From the NCBI GenBank assembly GCA_963807975.1, contig CAWEDV010000001.1:1426001-1490000 (forward strand): a DNA stretch of 64,000 nucleotides, given 5' to 3'. The stretch's first letter is position 1, and every line of letters starts with the position of its first letter. Source of the DNA: JAACFF01 sp963807975 (GTDB lineage: Bacteria > Chloroflexota > Anaerolineae > Promineifilales > Promineifilaceae). The notes under the pieces are model-generated. The model was not told the DNA's origin and did no database searches. It worked only from the letters and a program-made list of their open reading frames with translations. Both the position numbers and the translations under genes were made by a program. Shown piece by piece: positions 43,459-52,151 of the stretch.

Positions 43459-44364
43459 TCACTCTTGCGTCCCCTCAGCGCTCAGCATCTGCTTCAACAG
43501 CTCCTGCCCTTTGGGCATCAATGTAACGCGCGTAGCTCCCTCTAGGATTTTTTCTATCTCCAAGATTTCAAACATGGCGGCCGCTACCTCGGCGTTGACG
43601 CTCAACTTCCGCAGAGCTTCACCTACGATCTTAGGCCGCATCGCTTCTGCTCGCGCAAACTCCACCGCCGCTTCTCGTTCCGCCGAACTGGTGATAATGC
43701 TGACCCGGTTGGCGCCATCCTGGCGAATGGCTGACGTAACCTGCCGCAGACGGTTCACCACCTTTTCTTCAATCTGATGGATCATTTGCGTATCCCGGAA
43801 ATGCACTTTACGGATATAGACAGAACCCAGCTTATAACCCCAGGCCTCCGATTTGGGTGAAACTTCTGAGCGCACGGCGCGGCTCATCGTATGGCGTGTA
43901 CCCAACATATCAGCCAGCGGCATATTGCTCAAGGTACGTACAGAAGAGCTGCTAACATTGGCTGCCAACGATCCGCGCGGGTCGGTATTTTCGAAAAGAT
44001 AGGCGACCGGATTGCTGATTTTCATTTCATACCAAACGCCAATACCCATTGGAGCCCCTTCCTCGGAGTTTATGGGAAGGCTGCGGAGGTATCTTTGATC
44101 AAGACGAATGTCGAGCACATGCCGTTCACCGATCCAGTTGATGATGAGCGCCGAGAGACCAATTTTCAACCAGAGAAAATGCAAACCTGATTCCTCGATT
44201 ACACCCACTACTTTGCCAAAGAGGACGTAAACGTGGCATGTACCTTCCTCGACAATGGCATAGAGACCAAACTGGCGCAGCAGCCAACGGATGATCGGCT
44301 CAAGGATCAGGAAGAGGATAAAAGAGACAAAGATGGTGATCAGAAAAGTTAGAAAACCGCTCAT
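43459..44364 (-). CDS. SPFH-domain membrane protein, second of a pair
   Basis: A 301-residue protein with an N-terminal membrane helix (residues about 2-25) and a stomatin/prohibitin (SPFH) region, including FARAEAMRPKIVGEALRKL and the coiled-coil-prone C-terminal part. SPFH proteins form membrane-bound ring scaffolds, often in microdomains and with proteases. Its start overlaps the end of the first SPFH gene by four bases (ATGA). It may form hetero-oligomers with that partner, as seen for HflK/HflC. Confidence 0.85.
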   Translation of the reverse strand: MSGFLTFLITIFVSFILFLILEPIIRWLLRQFGLYAIVEEGTCHVYVLFGKVVGVIEESGLHFLWLKIGLSALIINWIGERHVLDIRLDQRYLRSLPINSEEGAPMGIGVWYEMKISNPVAYLFENTDPRGSLAANVSSSSVRTLSNMPLADMLGTRHTMSRAVRSEVSPKSEAWGYKLGSVYIRKVHFRDTQMIHQIEEKVVNRLRQVTSAIRQDGANRVSIITSSAEREAAVEFARAEAMRPKIVGEALRKLSVNAEVAAAMFEILEIEKILEGATRVTLMPKGQELLKQMLSAEGTQE

Positions 44365-45347
44365 CTCTGCACCTCCAGGATCACATTCTGTGCATTCTTG
44401 TAAAGATCAAGCTTCACATTGCGCAGATAGGCTTGCAAAACTTCTGGCCCAGCCTCTTGCAGCTGCCGCAGCTGGTCGGCCAGGGAGAGCAGCGGTTCCA
44501 CCTCGGCCTGCGCCCGCAAGGTCTCAATTTCTACCGCCCGTTTCGACTGCACAATGGTTTGGTCCGCTTCCGCCTTGGCCAGGCTGATTTCCGATGAAAC
44601 GACATTGTGTGCGGTGTTGATTGCCGCCAATGCAGATTCAACGTCGGGCGGTGGGTCGATACCTGTGATCAATGAAGCATCCAATTTAATACCGTAACGA
44701 GCTTCAGCAGACTCACATTCGTACTCCATATGATCGTTGATCTCGTTTAAATTCTTGCGTAGATCATTGATGGAAACGCCCAAAAGCAGTTCCGCATCAA
44801 GCTCTTCATCATCGATGAGACTCATTGGCGATTCAAAGCTGGCGATGCGTTCACGCAGGATAGAAATGAAGTAGCCCATCACATGAACTACCGGAGTTTT
44901 TACCCCGAAGAGATAGGCATAAAGGTTGCGCTCGCTGGGCCGGTAGCGGATTTGCCCGCTCAAACCAATATTGAGCTGATCCTTGGTCACTGCATCTAAG
45001 ACAGTGCCATTGTGATTGGCACTGGGAGTTTCCAAATCGAGGGCCATGTTCATCGTTTGCGTGGCAATGGTCACTTTATGGATTTGTTCCCAGGGCCAGC
45101 GATAGTATGGCCCACCGGGCTGGATGATGCGCACCAGCGGATAGCTGTAACGTTCCCTATCTTTCTTGTTTAGCGCATCAGATACAGGATCCTCCAGCGT
45201 GGTGTTATCCCCTAATCTTGTGGCCCGTCCGAAACGGGTCTTGACCGCGCGTTCATCCTGATTGACGGTATAAAACCCGCCTAGAACGTATCGAACAAAA
45301 AACCAGACCAGAAATCCTAAGAATATTCCAGAGCAGATTGGGGTCAT
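44361..45347 (-). CDS. SPFH-domain membrane protein, first of a pair
   Basis: A 328-residue SPFH protein. The N-terminus MTPICSGIFLGFLVWFFVRY is a membrane helix. The domain starts FYTVNQDERAVKTRFGRA, typical of HflK/stomatin-like proteins, and the helical C-terminal part contains KAEADQTIVQSKRAVEIETLRAQAEVEP. AAGGAG lies about ten bases upstream of the ATG. It is translationally coupled to the second SPFH gene and belongs with it to a two-gene operon with about 160 bases of non-coding DNA upstream. Confidence 0.87.
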   Translation of the reverse strand: MTPICSGIFLGFLVWFFVRYVLGGFYTVNQDERAVKTRFGRATRLGDNTTLEDPVSDALNKKDRERYSYPLVRIIQPGGPYYRWPWEQIHKVTIATQTMNMALDLETPSANHNGTVLDAVTKDQLNIGLSGQIRYRPSERNLYAYLFGVKTPVVHVMGYFISILRERIASFESPMSLIDDEELDAELLLGVSINDLRKNLNEINDHMEYECESAEARYGIKLDASLITGIDPPPDVESALAAINTAHNVVSSEISLAKAEADQTIVQSKRAVEIETLRAQAEVEPLLSLADQLRQLQEAGPEVLQAYLRNVKLDLYKNAQNVILEVQR

Positions 45348-45506
45348 AGGACCGTCACTCCTTTCCAGCCTATGCTCACGGCGCGAGCAGCATCGGATGG
45401 ACTAACTTCACTGTAATTAAGGATACCAGACTTACTGAGATGAATGCTACTGTTCTTCGTCAAGCGCTGCTAACATAGGGGGGTTAGCGAATGTTTGTTT
45501 GTGGTC

Positions 45507-48500
45507 CTACTTAAATACTATCTCATTAAATACTATCTCAGCGATTTCAACGCTGTCTGCACCGTCGGGGAAAAGTTGCCGCTCTTGCGTCTCAGAATCA
45601 TACATGCCAATGACTAATCGTCCTTTTCCTGGAAAGCCATCAGGTACGAGAAGGTCATGGGTATCGACTATTTGTTCGCCCAATTTCCACGTTTGCGTGG
45701 GTCGTAATCCGCGTGCAGGAATGCCATCATGCTGTGCCGCCAATATCCCATTGCCATCAAGCAGATGTACGAAGGCGGTATATCTGCCCGAGATCTCGTC
45801 CTGGGCAGACCACAGCAAGGTAACCTGCAATTCTGAACCGGGGGTCAGGCTTAAAGATTGCGCGCTCTGGACAGGACGGCCATTTACTTTCACCAATGCC
45901 CCATCCAGCATGATTCCATTGCCGGTCGCCAATCCCAGCGGCTGCATGATTTCCTGAGCGCCTTGCAGTGGACGATATAGCTCCACCGTTAAGCGGTGTC
46001 CCAGCTCCTTCCGTTCCAGCAAGCTGTTGTTGGCCAGCCAGTGCGGGACGACATCTTCCGGGTCCCATACCGAACGATGGTAGGGAACAAACCAGAGACG
46101 TCTATTTTCCTCAGCCACGAGGGACAAATCAGCCTCGATTTCTTGGGTCGTCAAGCCCGCTTTTGTTGGTGCAAGATGGCGGTCGATGTCTATATCCCTC
46201 AAGTAATACACAAAGGATGGATCCGGGAAATGGGCCAGAAAAATATCGCCCGGCTGAACCTTTTCCTTCATAATCGCCGCGATGTCTCGATAACCCAAGG
46301 TGCGGCTGTGGTTGGGATCAAAATAGTAATTGCGCAGACTGGCAAATGACGAAGCTAGGATAACCATCAATGCGACGAGAGCCATAATTTTCTGCCAGCC
46401 TCCGCGCGTCCATAAGATGACTATGCTCAAAGCCAACAAGAGCAACCAGGCGGGTGCGGCAACGCTGATATAGAAAGCGTTGAAGGTACTGCGGCTGAAC
46501 TGCACCAGGAAAATGACCAAAATAGCGCCACCCAGCCAAGCGATGAGCATTGCTGCCCAGCCCAGCTTTTTGCGACGCAGGACGAGAAAACCAAAGAGCA
46601 CCAAGGCGCTCACACCTGGAACGAGCCAGCGGGTCCACCTGCCCGGCAAGGATGCACCGATGATTAATTCACGCCCAACCTTGACCAGATAGCGCGCCAA
46701 TTCCGGGTTGCTGGGGTCGCTCAACTGCCCCGCGTCCAGTAATTCAGCCAGACTGACACCCAGCCAAGGCAAAAAGAGCAGCACCGCCATTAAGCCGCTT
46801 GCCATCCAGGGCCATACAAGTCTTCGTTTCTCAGGAACAAACCATAGATACAAACCATGAGCAAGCAGAGCGAATATGGCATAGTAGTGACTGTAGATGG
46901 CTGTGGCGGCAAAAACAGCGTAAAGTGCCCACAGGAGCATGGAGCGAGTGCGCGAACGTTCAGGGTTTCGATTGGTCGTGGCCACCAAAAGCCACGTTGC
47001 AAGTGATGTGAATAAGATGGCTACCGTATATTGATTGCGCACATCTTGGGAAAGCCAGATAAGGGATGGAGAAACTGCTGCTAAAAACACAGCCAGGATT
47101 CCGACCCGCCTCCCCGCCATCAGGCGGCCCAGCCGGTAAAGGACGGGAAGAAAAAGGAAGCCGGGCAGCAGTGACAGCCAGCGCAAGGAAAACTCACTGT
47201 CACTGGCTAAGTCCACCCACACATTGAGCAGGAGATAATGCAGGGGCGAATGGGGATCCCCCTCCTTGATCAGGTCGGGAATGACTTCTGCTAGGGGCAG
47301 TTGGCTGTAGATATAACTGAAAGCCTCATCCCCGCGCAGCTCTTGATGGCCAAGGAGAAACAGCCGTAAACCAAATCCCAACAAAAGAATGGCAGCCATA
47401 ATCCACAGGGTTCGGGATGCGGATGGGCTTCCAGTCCAAATCTTTTCCTCCTTATTTGCTTCCGGTATTCTCTGCTTACCCACCGCCGGGGATCGTTTAG
47501 AAATGGAGGGACGCCAGCGCCAGGCTAAGATAATCGCCGCCACAAGGGTAAGCAAAGCGGTAACAAACCCCAGCCTCGCATCCTGCCCGCTGTATGAGAG
47601 GGTGATTTCATGAGTACCGGCAGGTAGAACCAAAGCCTGGAGCGCATAGTTTGCTTTGATCAGCGGTGCTGGCGCACCATCTATCGCCGCCCGCCAGCCC
47701 GGTATCGCCCACTCACTGATAACCAGCACGCCATCCGTCTCCGAATTAACGTTGATCCTTAGTTTGGAGCTAGACAGCCGCTGGCTTTCAACAGTTGGAA
47801 CCTGACCTGGAGTGGCAACCGCTGCCAGTTCGGCGATCGTGAGTGGTGACAGGATCACCTTTTCTGCGGGATTAAATCCAGGCTGGCGAATAAGATCGAA
47901 GGCGGTCAAATCATCGGGAGCGAGAGCAATATCATAAACCATCCAAGCCCGCGGCAATGCTTCCTCAAAACGATAGACGTAGCCACTGGCTGGTTCCCCA
48001 GGAAAAACATGTTCGCTGATCTCGGCCACCTGGCTGAGGCTTTCTTCAATCGGTCGTTCAGCCAAGACATATTGGACATTGAGCAGCTGCCAGCGCAGTG
48101 GGCGCGGCAGTGCTTCATAATCCGCGGCGAATTGGGGCTTTAAGGGGCTGATACCCTTAATATCTTCAAGTCCATGGAGTTCCCCAATATTGGCATGGAA
48201 CAAGTTCTGACCATCGATCCGGGCTAGTCCTTGCCCCTCTAACTCGCCTAACCAAGCCGGCTGCGGCCAAAATACAGCGGGTGATTCGGGGGTCAAGTTC
48301 ATGGCCCGCCGCACCGGGAAGAACAGGTCAAGGGCCAGCAAAACCAGCAAAGCCAAGCTCTTCCACTGGTCTGCCCTTGTTTGCGATTCAACGCCGCGCG
48401 GCCAAAGAATGACTCCTGACAGACCGAGAATCAACCACTGCCGCAGCCACAACAACAGCCACTCATTCTCGCCCACGGATGTGCGCGACAAAAGCTGGAT

Positions 48501-49793
48501 GAAGCCCACCAGCAGCAAAAGCGCCGCAAGAAGCAATATCGTCTGGCGCAGCATATTCTTTCGTTGCTCGCCATTGACCCGTATCCAAAGCGCAAAACCC
48601 TGTGCAGCCAGGAGCGCCACGGCCAACGCGTAAAGACTTACGAGGCGCTCCTGCTGTCGGAACAAAGCGAATCCGGGCGCCACCCGGTAGGCCAACTCGT
48701 AAAGGATGCCCTTATCCCCCAAGCCCAGCCACGCCGCGAGAATAATGACGCCAATCCAGAAGTAGCTTTCGACGCGCTGCCGTTTGTCATCCCAATTTTT
48801 GCGTCCAAACCAGGCCATAAAGGCCAAGACAATCGTGACAAGGCCCGCATACTGCGCCAGCCAAAGTGAGCGATATCCGGGAAGGAGAACTTGAACCGCA
48901 TCCAGCAGTGGAAATCCTTTGGAGACAAACTCGTAGGAAACATCACCGCGAACCGTCAAAGGTACAAAACGCAGTGCCGGTATGAATGCCGCAGAGGCGA
49001 TGCCCACGGCGGCAGCCCCAATAAGCAATCCCACACCCAAGACCCATTTCCAGCGCCATCGAGCTTGCCAGGCCAGAAACAGGAAATAAGCGGTTGAAAG
49101 ATACGCGACATGTAAGAAGGTCTGTGGATGTCCGGCAAGAGCGCTGATGCCTAAGACGACAGCCGCAGCCATCAGAAATGGTATGGGCGACGAATTGGCT
49201 GCCTGCGCGTCATCTGTGGCCTGGACACCCCGTCGCAGCAGGTAAAGTATCAGTGGCAACCAGATGATACTCTCCAAAACCGCAAGCTGCAGCAGCGGAT
49301 AGGAGGTAAGATAGCCACCCAACCCAAAAGCAATCGCTGCCAGCAACCCCGCCCATTGATTTGCGGCCATTCCAGCCCTCAACTTTCGTCGAATGCTTTT
49401 TTCTGTGCGCTGCGCCTGGCTGCGAGCGCGCGTGATAGCCGCCGCCAGAAAGTAAGCAAATACGCCGGCGAGCCAGATATGGAGCAGACCTTCAAGCTCC
49501 AGGTAATAATAGGAAAAACCATTGGGCAAACTGATGAGCACCGTCAGCCAGCGCAGTGGATAGAAAACGGCTGACTGCGTATCCGCGGCAAAAGGGATAC
49601 CGGCATAACTACCCGGCGACCAAACCGGGAGATTGCCTTGGGCCATCTCCTGGGCCTGGAAGGTGACAAAAGCGTGGAACTGCCCCGAAAAATCACCAGT
49701 AGGAAGGCGTTCCAGCCCCAGCAGCAAGGTGGCAAAAAAGAGGCCCCAGATTAAGGTCCAGAGGAGTAGGGGCAGGAGATGTTTACGTTTCAT
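45507..49793 (-). CDS. YfhO-like/GT39 fusion membrane protein
   Basis: A 1428-residue protein, the last gene of the four-gene glycosyltransferase operon. Residues 1-770 resemble YfhO-type membrane proteins with about 14 membrane helices, including SYAGIPFAADTQSAVFYPLRWL and the extracytoplasmic end LVISEWAIPGWRAAIDG. Residues about 790-1300 are a second membrane block of the GT39 type with RGDEAFSYIYSQL (catalytic-type Asp-Glu near 823) and DVRNQYTVAILFT. A C-terminal module (about 1310-1428) is shared with the neighbouring proteins. Two otherwise separate glycosyltransferase-like units are thus fused. YfhO family members add sugars to lipoteichoic acid or related polymers. Confidence 0.82.
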   Translation of the reverse strand: MKRKHLLPLLLWTLIWGLFFATLLLGLERLPTGDFSGQFHAFVTFQAQEMAQGNLPVWSPGSYAGIPFAADTQSAVFYPLRWLTVLISLPNGFSYYYLELEGLLHIWLAGVFAYFLAAAITRARSQAQRTEKSIRRKLRAGMAANQWAGLLAAIAFGLGGYLTSYPLLQLAVLESIIWLPLILYLLRRGVQATDDAQAANSSPIPFLMAAAVVLGISALAGHPQTFLHVAYLSTAYFLFLAWQARWRWKWVLGVGLLIGAAAVGIASAAFIPALRFVPLTVRGDVSYEFVSKGFPLLDAVQVLLPGYRSLWLAQYAGLVTIVLAFMAWFGRKNWDDKRQRVESYFWIGVIILAAWLGLGDKGILYELAYRVAPGFALFRQQERLVSLYALAVALLAAQGFALWIRVNGEQRKNMLRQTILLLAALLLLVGFIQLLSRTSVGENEWLLLWLRQWLILGLSGVILWPRGVESQTRADQWKSLALLVLLALDLFFPVRRAMNLTPESPAVFWPQPAWLGELEGQGLARIDGQNLFHANIGELHGLEDIKGISPLKPQFAADYEALPRPLRWQLLNVQYVLAERPIEESLSQVAEISEHVFPGEPASGYVYRFEEALPRAWMVYDIALAPDDLTAFDLIRQPGFNPAEKVILSPLTIAELAAVATPGQVPTVESQRLSSSKLRINVNSETDGVLVISEWAIPGWRAAIDGAPAPLIKANYALQALVLPAGTHEITLSYSGQDARLGFVTALLTLVAAIILAWRWRPSISKRSPAVGKQRIPEANKEEKIWTGSPSASRTLWIMAAILLLGFGLRLFLLGHQELRGDEAFSYIYSQLPLAEVIPDLIKEGDPHSPLHYLLLNVWVDLASDSEFSLRWLSLLPGFLFLPVLYRLGRLMAGRRVGILAVFLAAVSPSLIWLSQDVRNQYTVAILFTSLATWLLVATTNRNPERSRTRSMLLWALYAVFAATAIYSHYYAIFALLAHGLYLWFVPEKRRLVWPWMASGLMAVLLFLPWLGVSLAELLDAGQLSDPSNPELARYLVKVGRELIIGASLPGRWTRWLVPGVSALVLFGFLVLRRKKLGWAAMLIAWLGGAILVIFLVQFSRSTFNAFYISVAAPAWLLLLALSIVILWTRGGWQKIMALVALMVILASSFASLRNYYFDPNHSRTLGYRDIAAIMKEKVQPGDIFLAHFPDPSFVYYLRDIDIDRHLAPTKAGLTTQEIEADLSLVAEENRRLWFVPYHRSVWDPEDVVPHWLANNSLLERKELGHRLTVELYRPLQGAQEIMQPLGLATGNGIMLDGALVKVNGRPVQSAQSLSLTPGSELQVTLLWSAQDEISGRYTAFVHLLDGNGILAAQHDGIPARGLRPTQTWKLGEQIVDTHDLLVPDGFPGKGRLVIGMYDSETQERQLFPDGADSVEIAEIVFNEIVFK

Positions 49794-49805
49794 GACGAAA
49801 ATTGA

Positions 49806-52151
49806 TCACTCCGCCACTTCGATCCAGCCGACCAAATAAACATGATGCGGCTGCGCTTGACCATCAACTGCCAGCGGCCAACGAGCTATCGTTTCACTGT
49901 CGTAGAGTCCAAGCCAAAGCGGATATTGTCCCGCTTCCATGTCCGCCGGCAGGGTGATGTTGTAGCTGTCGTCGATAATCTCCCCCGCTTCCCAAATCCT
50001 GGTTGGATAATCCCCATTTAACGGGGGCCGGTCGCCGACGGCTAGAGGAGCCTGATCGGCCGGGCCAATATGCAGCAGCGTTGTCAGATCAATGCCAGGC
50101 GCTTGCAGTACCCGCCAGCGCACATCTACACCTATTGTGTCCCCTGCCCTGGCCAGCGGTAGATCTATCTCGGCGGACAGGAGGCTGATTACATCTCCAA
50201 TGCGGGCCATTTCCTGCACATCGCTTTCAGGCCAACTTTCGGGAATGATTTTTATCTCTCCTGCTTGACTATCTAAGTCGCCATCGACCACGCTGACGCG
50301 CACGCGCCCCAGTGTTGGCGCTTCAACTTCGTCATCCAGGCGGACTGCAAAGCGGTCAGCTACAACTGCGCCCGGATCCCATAGATTGGCCGGGTACATG
50401 CCCCGCCCATGATAGCTGTGCAGCTTCGCGAGTTCGGTCAGGTTTCGTCCAAAGATACTAACCGCATATTCCGGTGCTTCGTCAATCGCGCCTTGGCTTT
50501 GCCAGTAGAGGGTCATCCATACCTCGTCGCCTGCTGCGGCCGTTTCTGTCTCCATGACAGCACCGGCCAGGGTCAATCCCTGCCCGAGCTGTGCGTCCAA
50601 GCGAACGACATCCGGCGGCAATACGGTTAATGAAAGGGGGCGAGCATAGGCGGGACGAATGACAAATAACAGGCAGTACAAGGTCACAAGCAAAGCCGCT
50701 GGTGGTATGACCGCTGAAAGTCGCCTGAGCGTCTTATCAACCGTCAAGCCATAGGCCACCCCCAGAGCCAGAGGCACCAGCGCCGGGAACAACAAACGCC
50801 CCTGCGCTGCCTCTGTCTGCAGCAAAAACATGACGAGGCTAGCATAAACTAATCCGACCCATGCAGCCAAAAGAACGGGCAGCACCCAGCGCTGTCGGAG
50901 CACAAAGACAATTCTCTCTGAAAAACCGCGATGTCTGTGCATCTCTTGCTTATCCTGGCTTCGGCTGCGCAGCCCTTGTAACCAGTGCCCGACTGCTCCC
51001 ACAAAGGCCAGAATGATAATCCCGTTCCAGAACCAATAGACCCAATGCGGAGGTCGTAGATTAAACCAGCCAAATACCGCGTATAGAGAGAGCCACAAGC
51101 CTCCAGATTCGCCAATCACCTGCCCGACTGAATATTCCCGGTCACCACCGGCAATGCGGATAAATTGGTTCGTGGCTGTAAAATCGTCATACAGCATCCA
51201 GTTGCGAGCCCACAACCAGCCAGCAAGCAGTAGTGCTGGAAGAACGACAAATAACGCGGCATAAAGGATTAGGCGCATGCCGGTCGGGCCATGCTGCTGC
51301 TGTTCAAGGCTCTCTCCAGCCTCCGTCTCATGCTCAATCGCCGGCCCGCGAATGGCCAACAGAACCAAAACACCCAGCGCATAAACCAGTAGGGCAATGC
51401 CCGCATTTTTGGATAGAGCAGCCAGGCCAATGGTCACGCCCAACAGAAACAGGCGAGAAATGGTTACTTGATCCTTCCAAAGACGAATGATCTGCAATAA
51501 GGCAGCCGAGGCCAAAAAAATTATGAGGACATCGTTGGTCACCGATGCTTGAAGGAAGTTAAACTGCGGCAAGAAGGCAACCAAGGCCGTGGCCAGCAAC
51601 GCCCTGTACGGGTCAGAGGGCCACAACAAACGGCCGCTGCCGTATATAGAAAGCAGCGTCCCGAGGCCGATCATCGTCGACAAAATGCGCAGCAGATGGG
51701 TTCCCAGAGCATATCCCTGCCAGGGAAAAGACTCGTCATTTTTGTGCACGAAACGGTTGATATTGTTGAGCGAACTGGCATCGCCCATGGCCGTGAATTC
51801 ATTGGGCCAGAGCTCACTGCGGGGGTCCTCGGGGTTCAGCGGGGCAAGCAGCAAGGAACCTAGGAGGTAGTAAAGCGGCGGCTGTGCCGCTTCTTGGCCC
51901 AGCCACTCATCATAGGAGTCGCCGGGTGCAACAGCTGGTAGGTGGCCATTGTCAACCATGTACTGCATTGTAAAGTAATGCATATGTTCGTCCGGCGATT
52001 CGAACAAGGGATTGATAAATCCGTAAGCGAGCGTAACCAGCAGGTAAACAACAAGAATCAGAGGCAGCCAAAAGCGGTGTCCGCTCCTCTTTCGCTCTTC
52101 AGCAGTCGCAAGAATCTGCTGTTTGCTGTCTGGCTCGGCGCATAGACTCAT
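49806..52151 (-). CDS. GT39-type membrane glycosyltransferase with C-terminal modules
   Basis: A 781-residue protein. An N-terminal membrane helix is followed by the catalytic-type Asp54-Glu55 in FESPDEHMHYF and then multiple membrane helices to about residue 500. Its C-terminus carries two copies of the shared module (about 520-640 and 655-781); the second contains YPTRIWEAGEIIDDSYNI and GQYPLWLGLYDSETIARW. The gene overlaps the end of the upstream gene by four bases, so it is translationally coupled. It should transfer a sugar from a lipid-linked donor; acceptor unknown. Confidence 0.82.
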   Translation of the reverse strand: MSLCAEPDSKQQILATAEERKRSGHRFWLPLILVVYLLVTLAYGFINPLFESPDEHMHYFTMQYMVDNGHLPAVAPGDSYDEWLGQEAAQPPLYYLLGSLLLAPLNPEDPRSELWPNEFTAMGDASSLNNINRFVHKNDESFPWQGYALGTHLLRILSTMIGLGTLLSIYGSGRLLWPSDPYRALLATALVAFLPQFNFLQASVTNDVLIIFLASAALLQIIRLWKDQVTISRLFLLGVTIGLAALSKNAGIALLVYALGVLVLLAIRGPAIEHETEAGESLEQQQHGPTGMRLILYAALFVVLPALLLAGWLWARNWMLYDDFTATNQFIRIAGGDREYSVGQVIGESGGLWLSLYAVFGWFNLRPPHWVYWFWNGIIILAFVGAVGHWLQGLRSRSQDKQEMHRHRGFSERIVFVLRQRWVLPVLLAAWVGLVYASLVMFLLQTEAAQGRLLFPALVPLALGVAYGLTVDKTLRRLSAVIPPAALLVTLYCLLFVIRPAYARPLSLTVLPPDVVRLDAQLGQGLTLAGAVMETETAAAGDEVWMTLYWQSQGAIDEAPEYAVSIFGRNLTELAKLHSYHGRGMYPANLWDPGAVVADRFAVRLDDEVEAPTLGRVRVSVVDGDLDSQAGEIKIIPESWPESDVQEMARIGDVISLLSAEIDLPLARAGDTIGVDVRWRVLQAPGIDLTTLLHIGPADQAPLAVGDRPPLNGDYPTRIWEAGEIIDDSYNITLPADMEAGQYPLWLGLYDSETIARWPLAVDGQAQPHHVYLVGWIEVAE

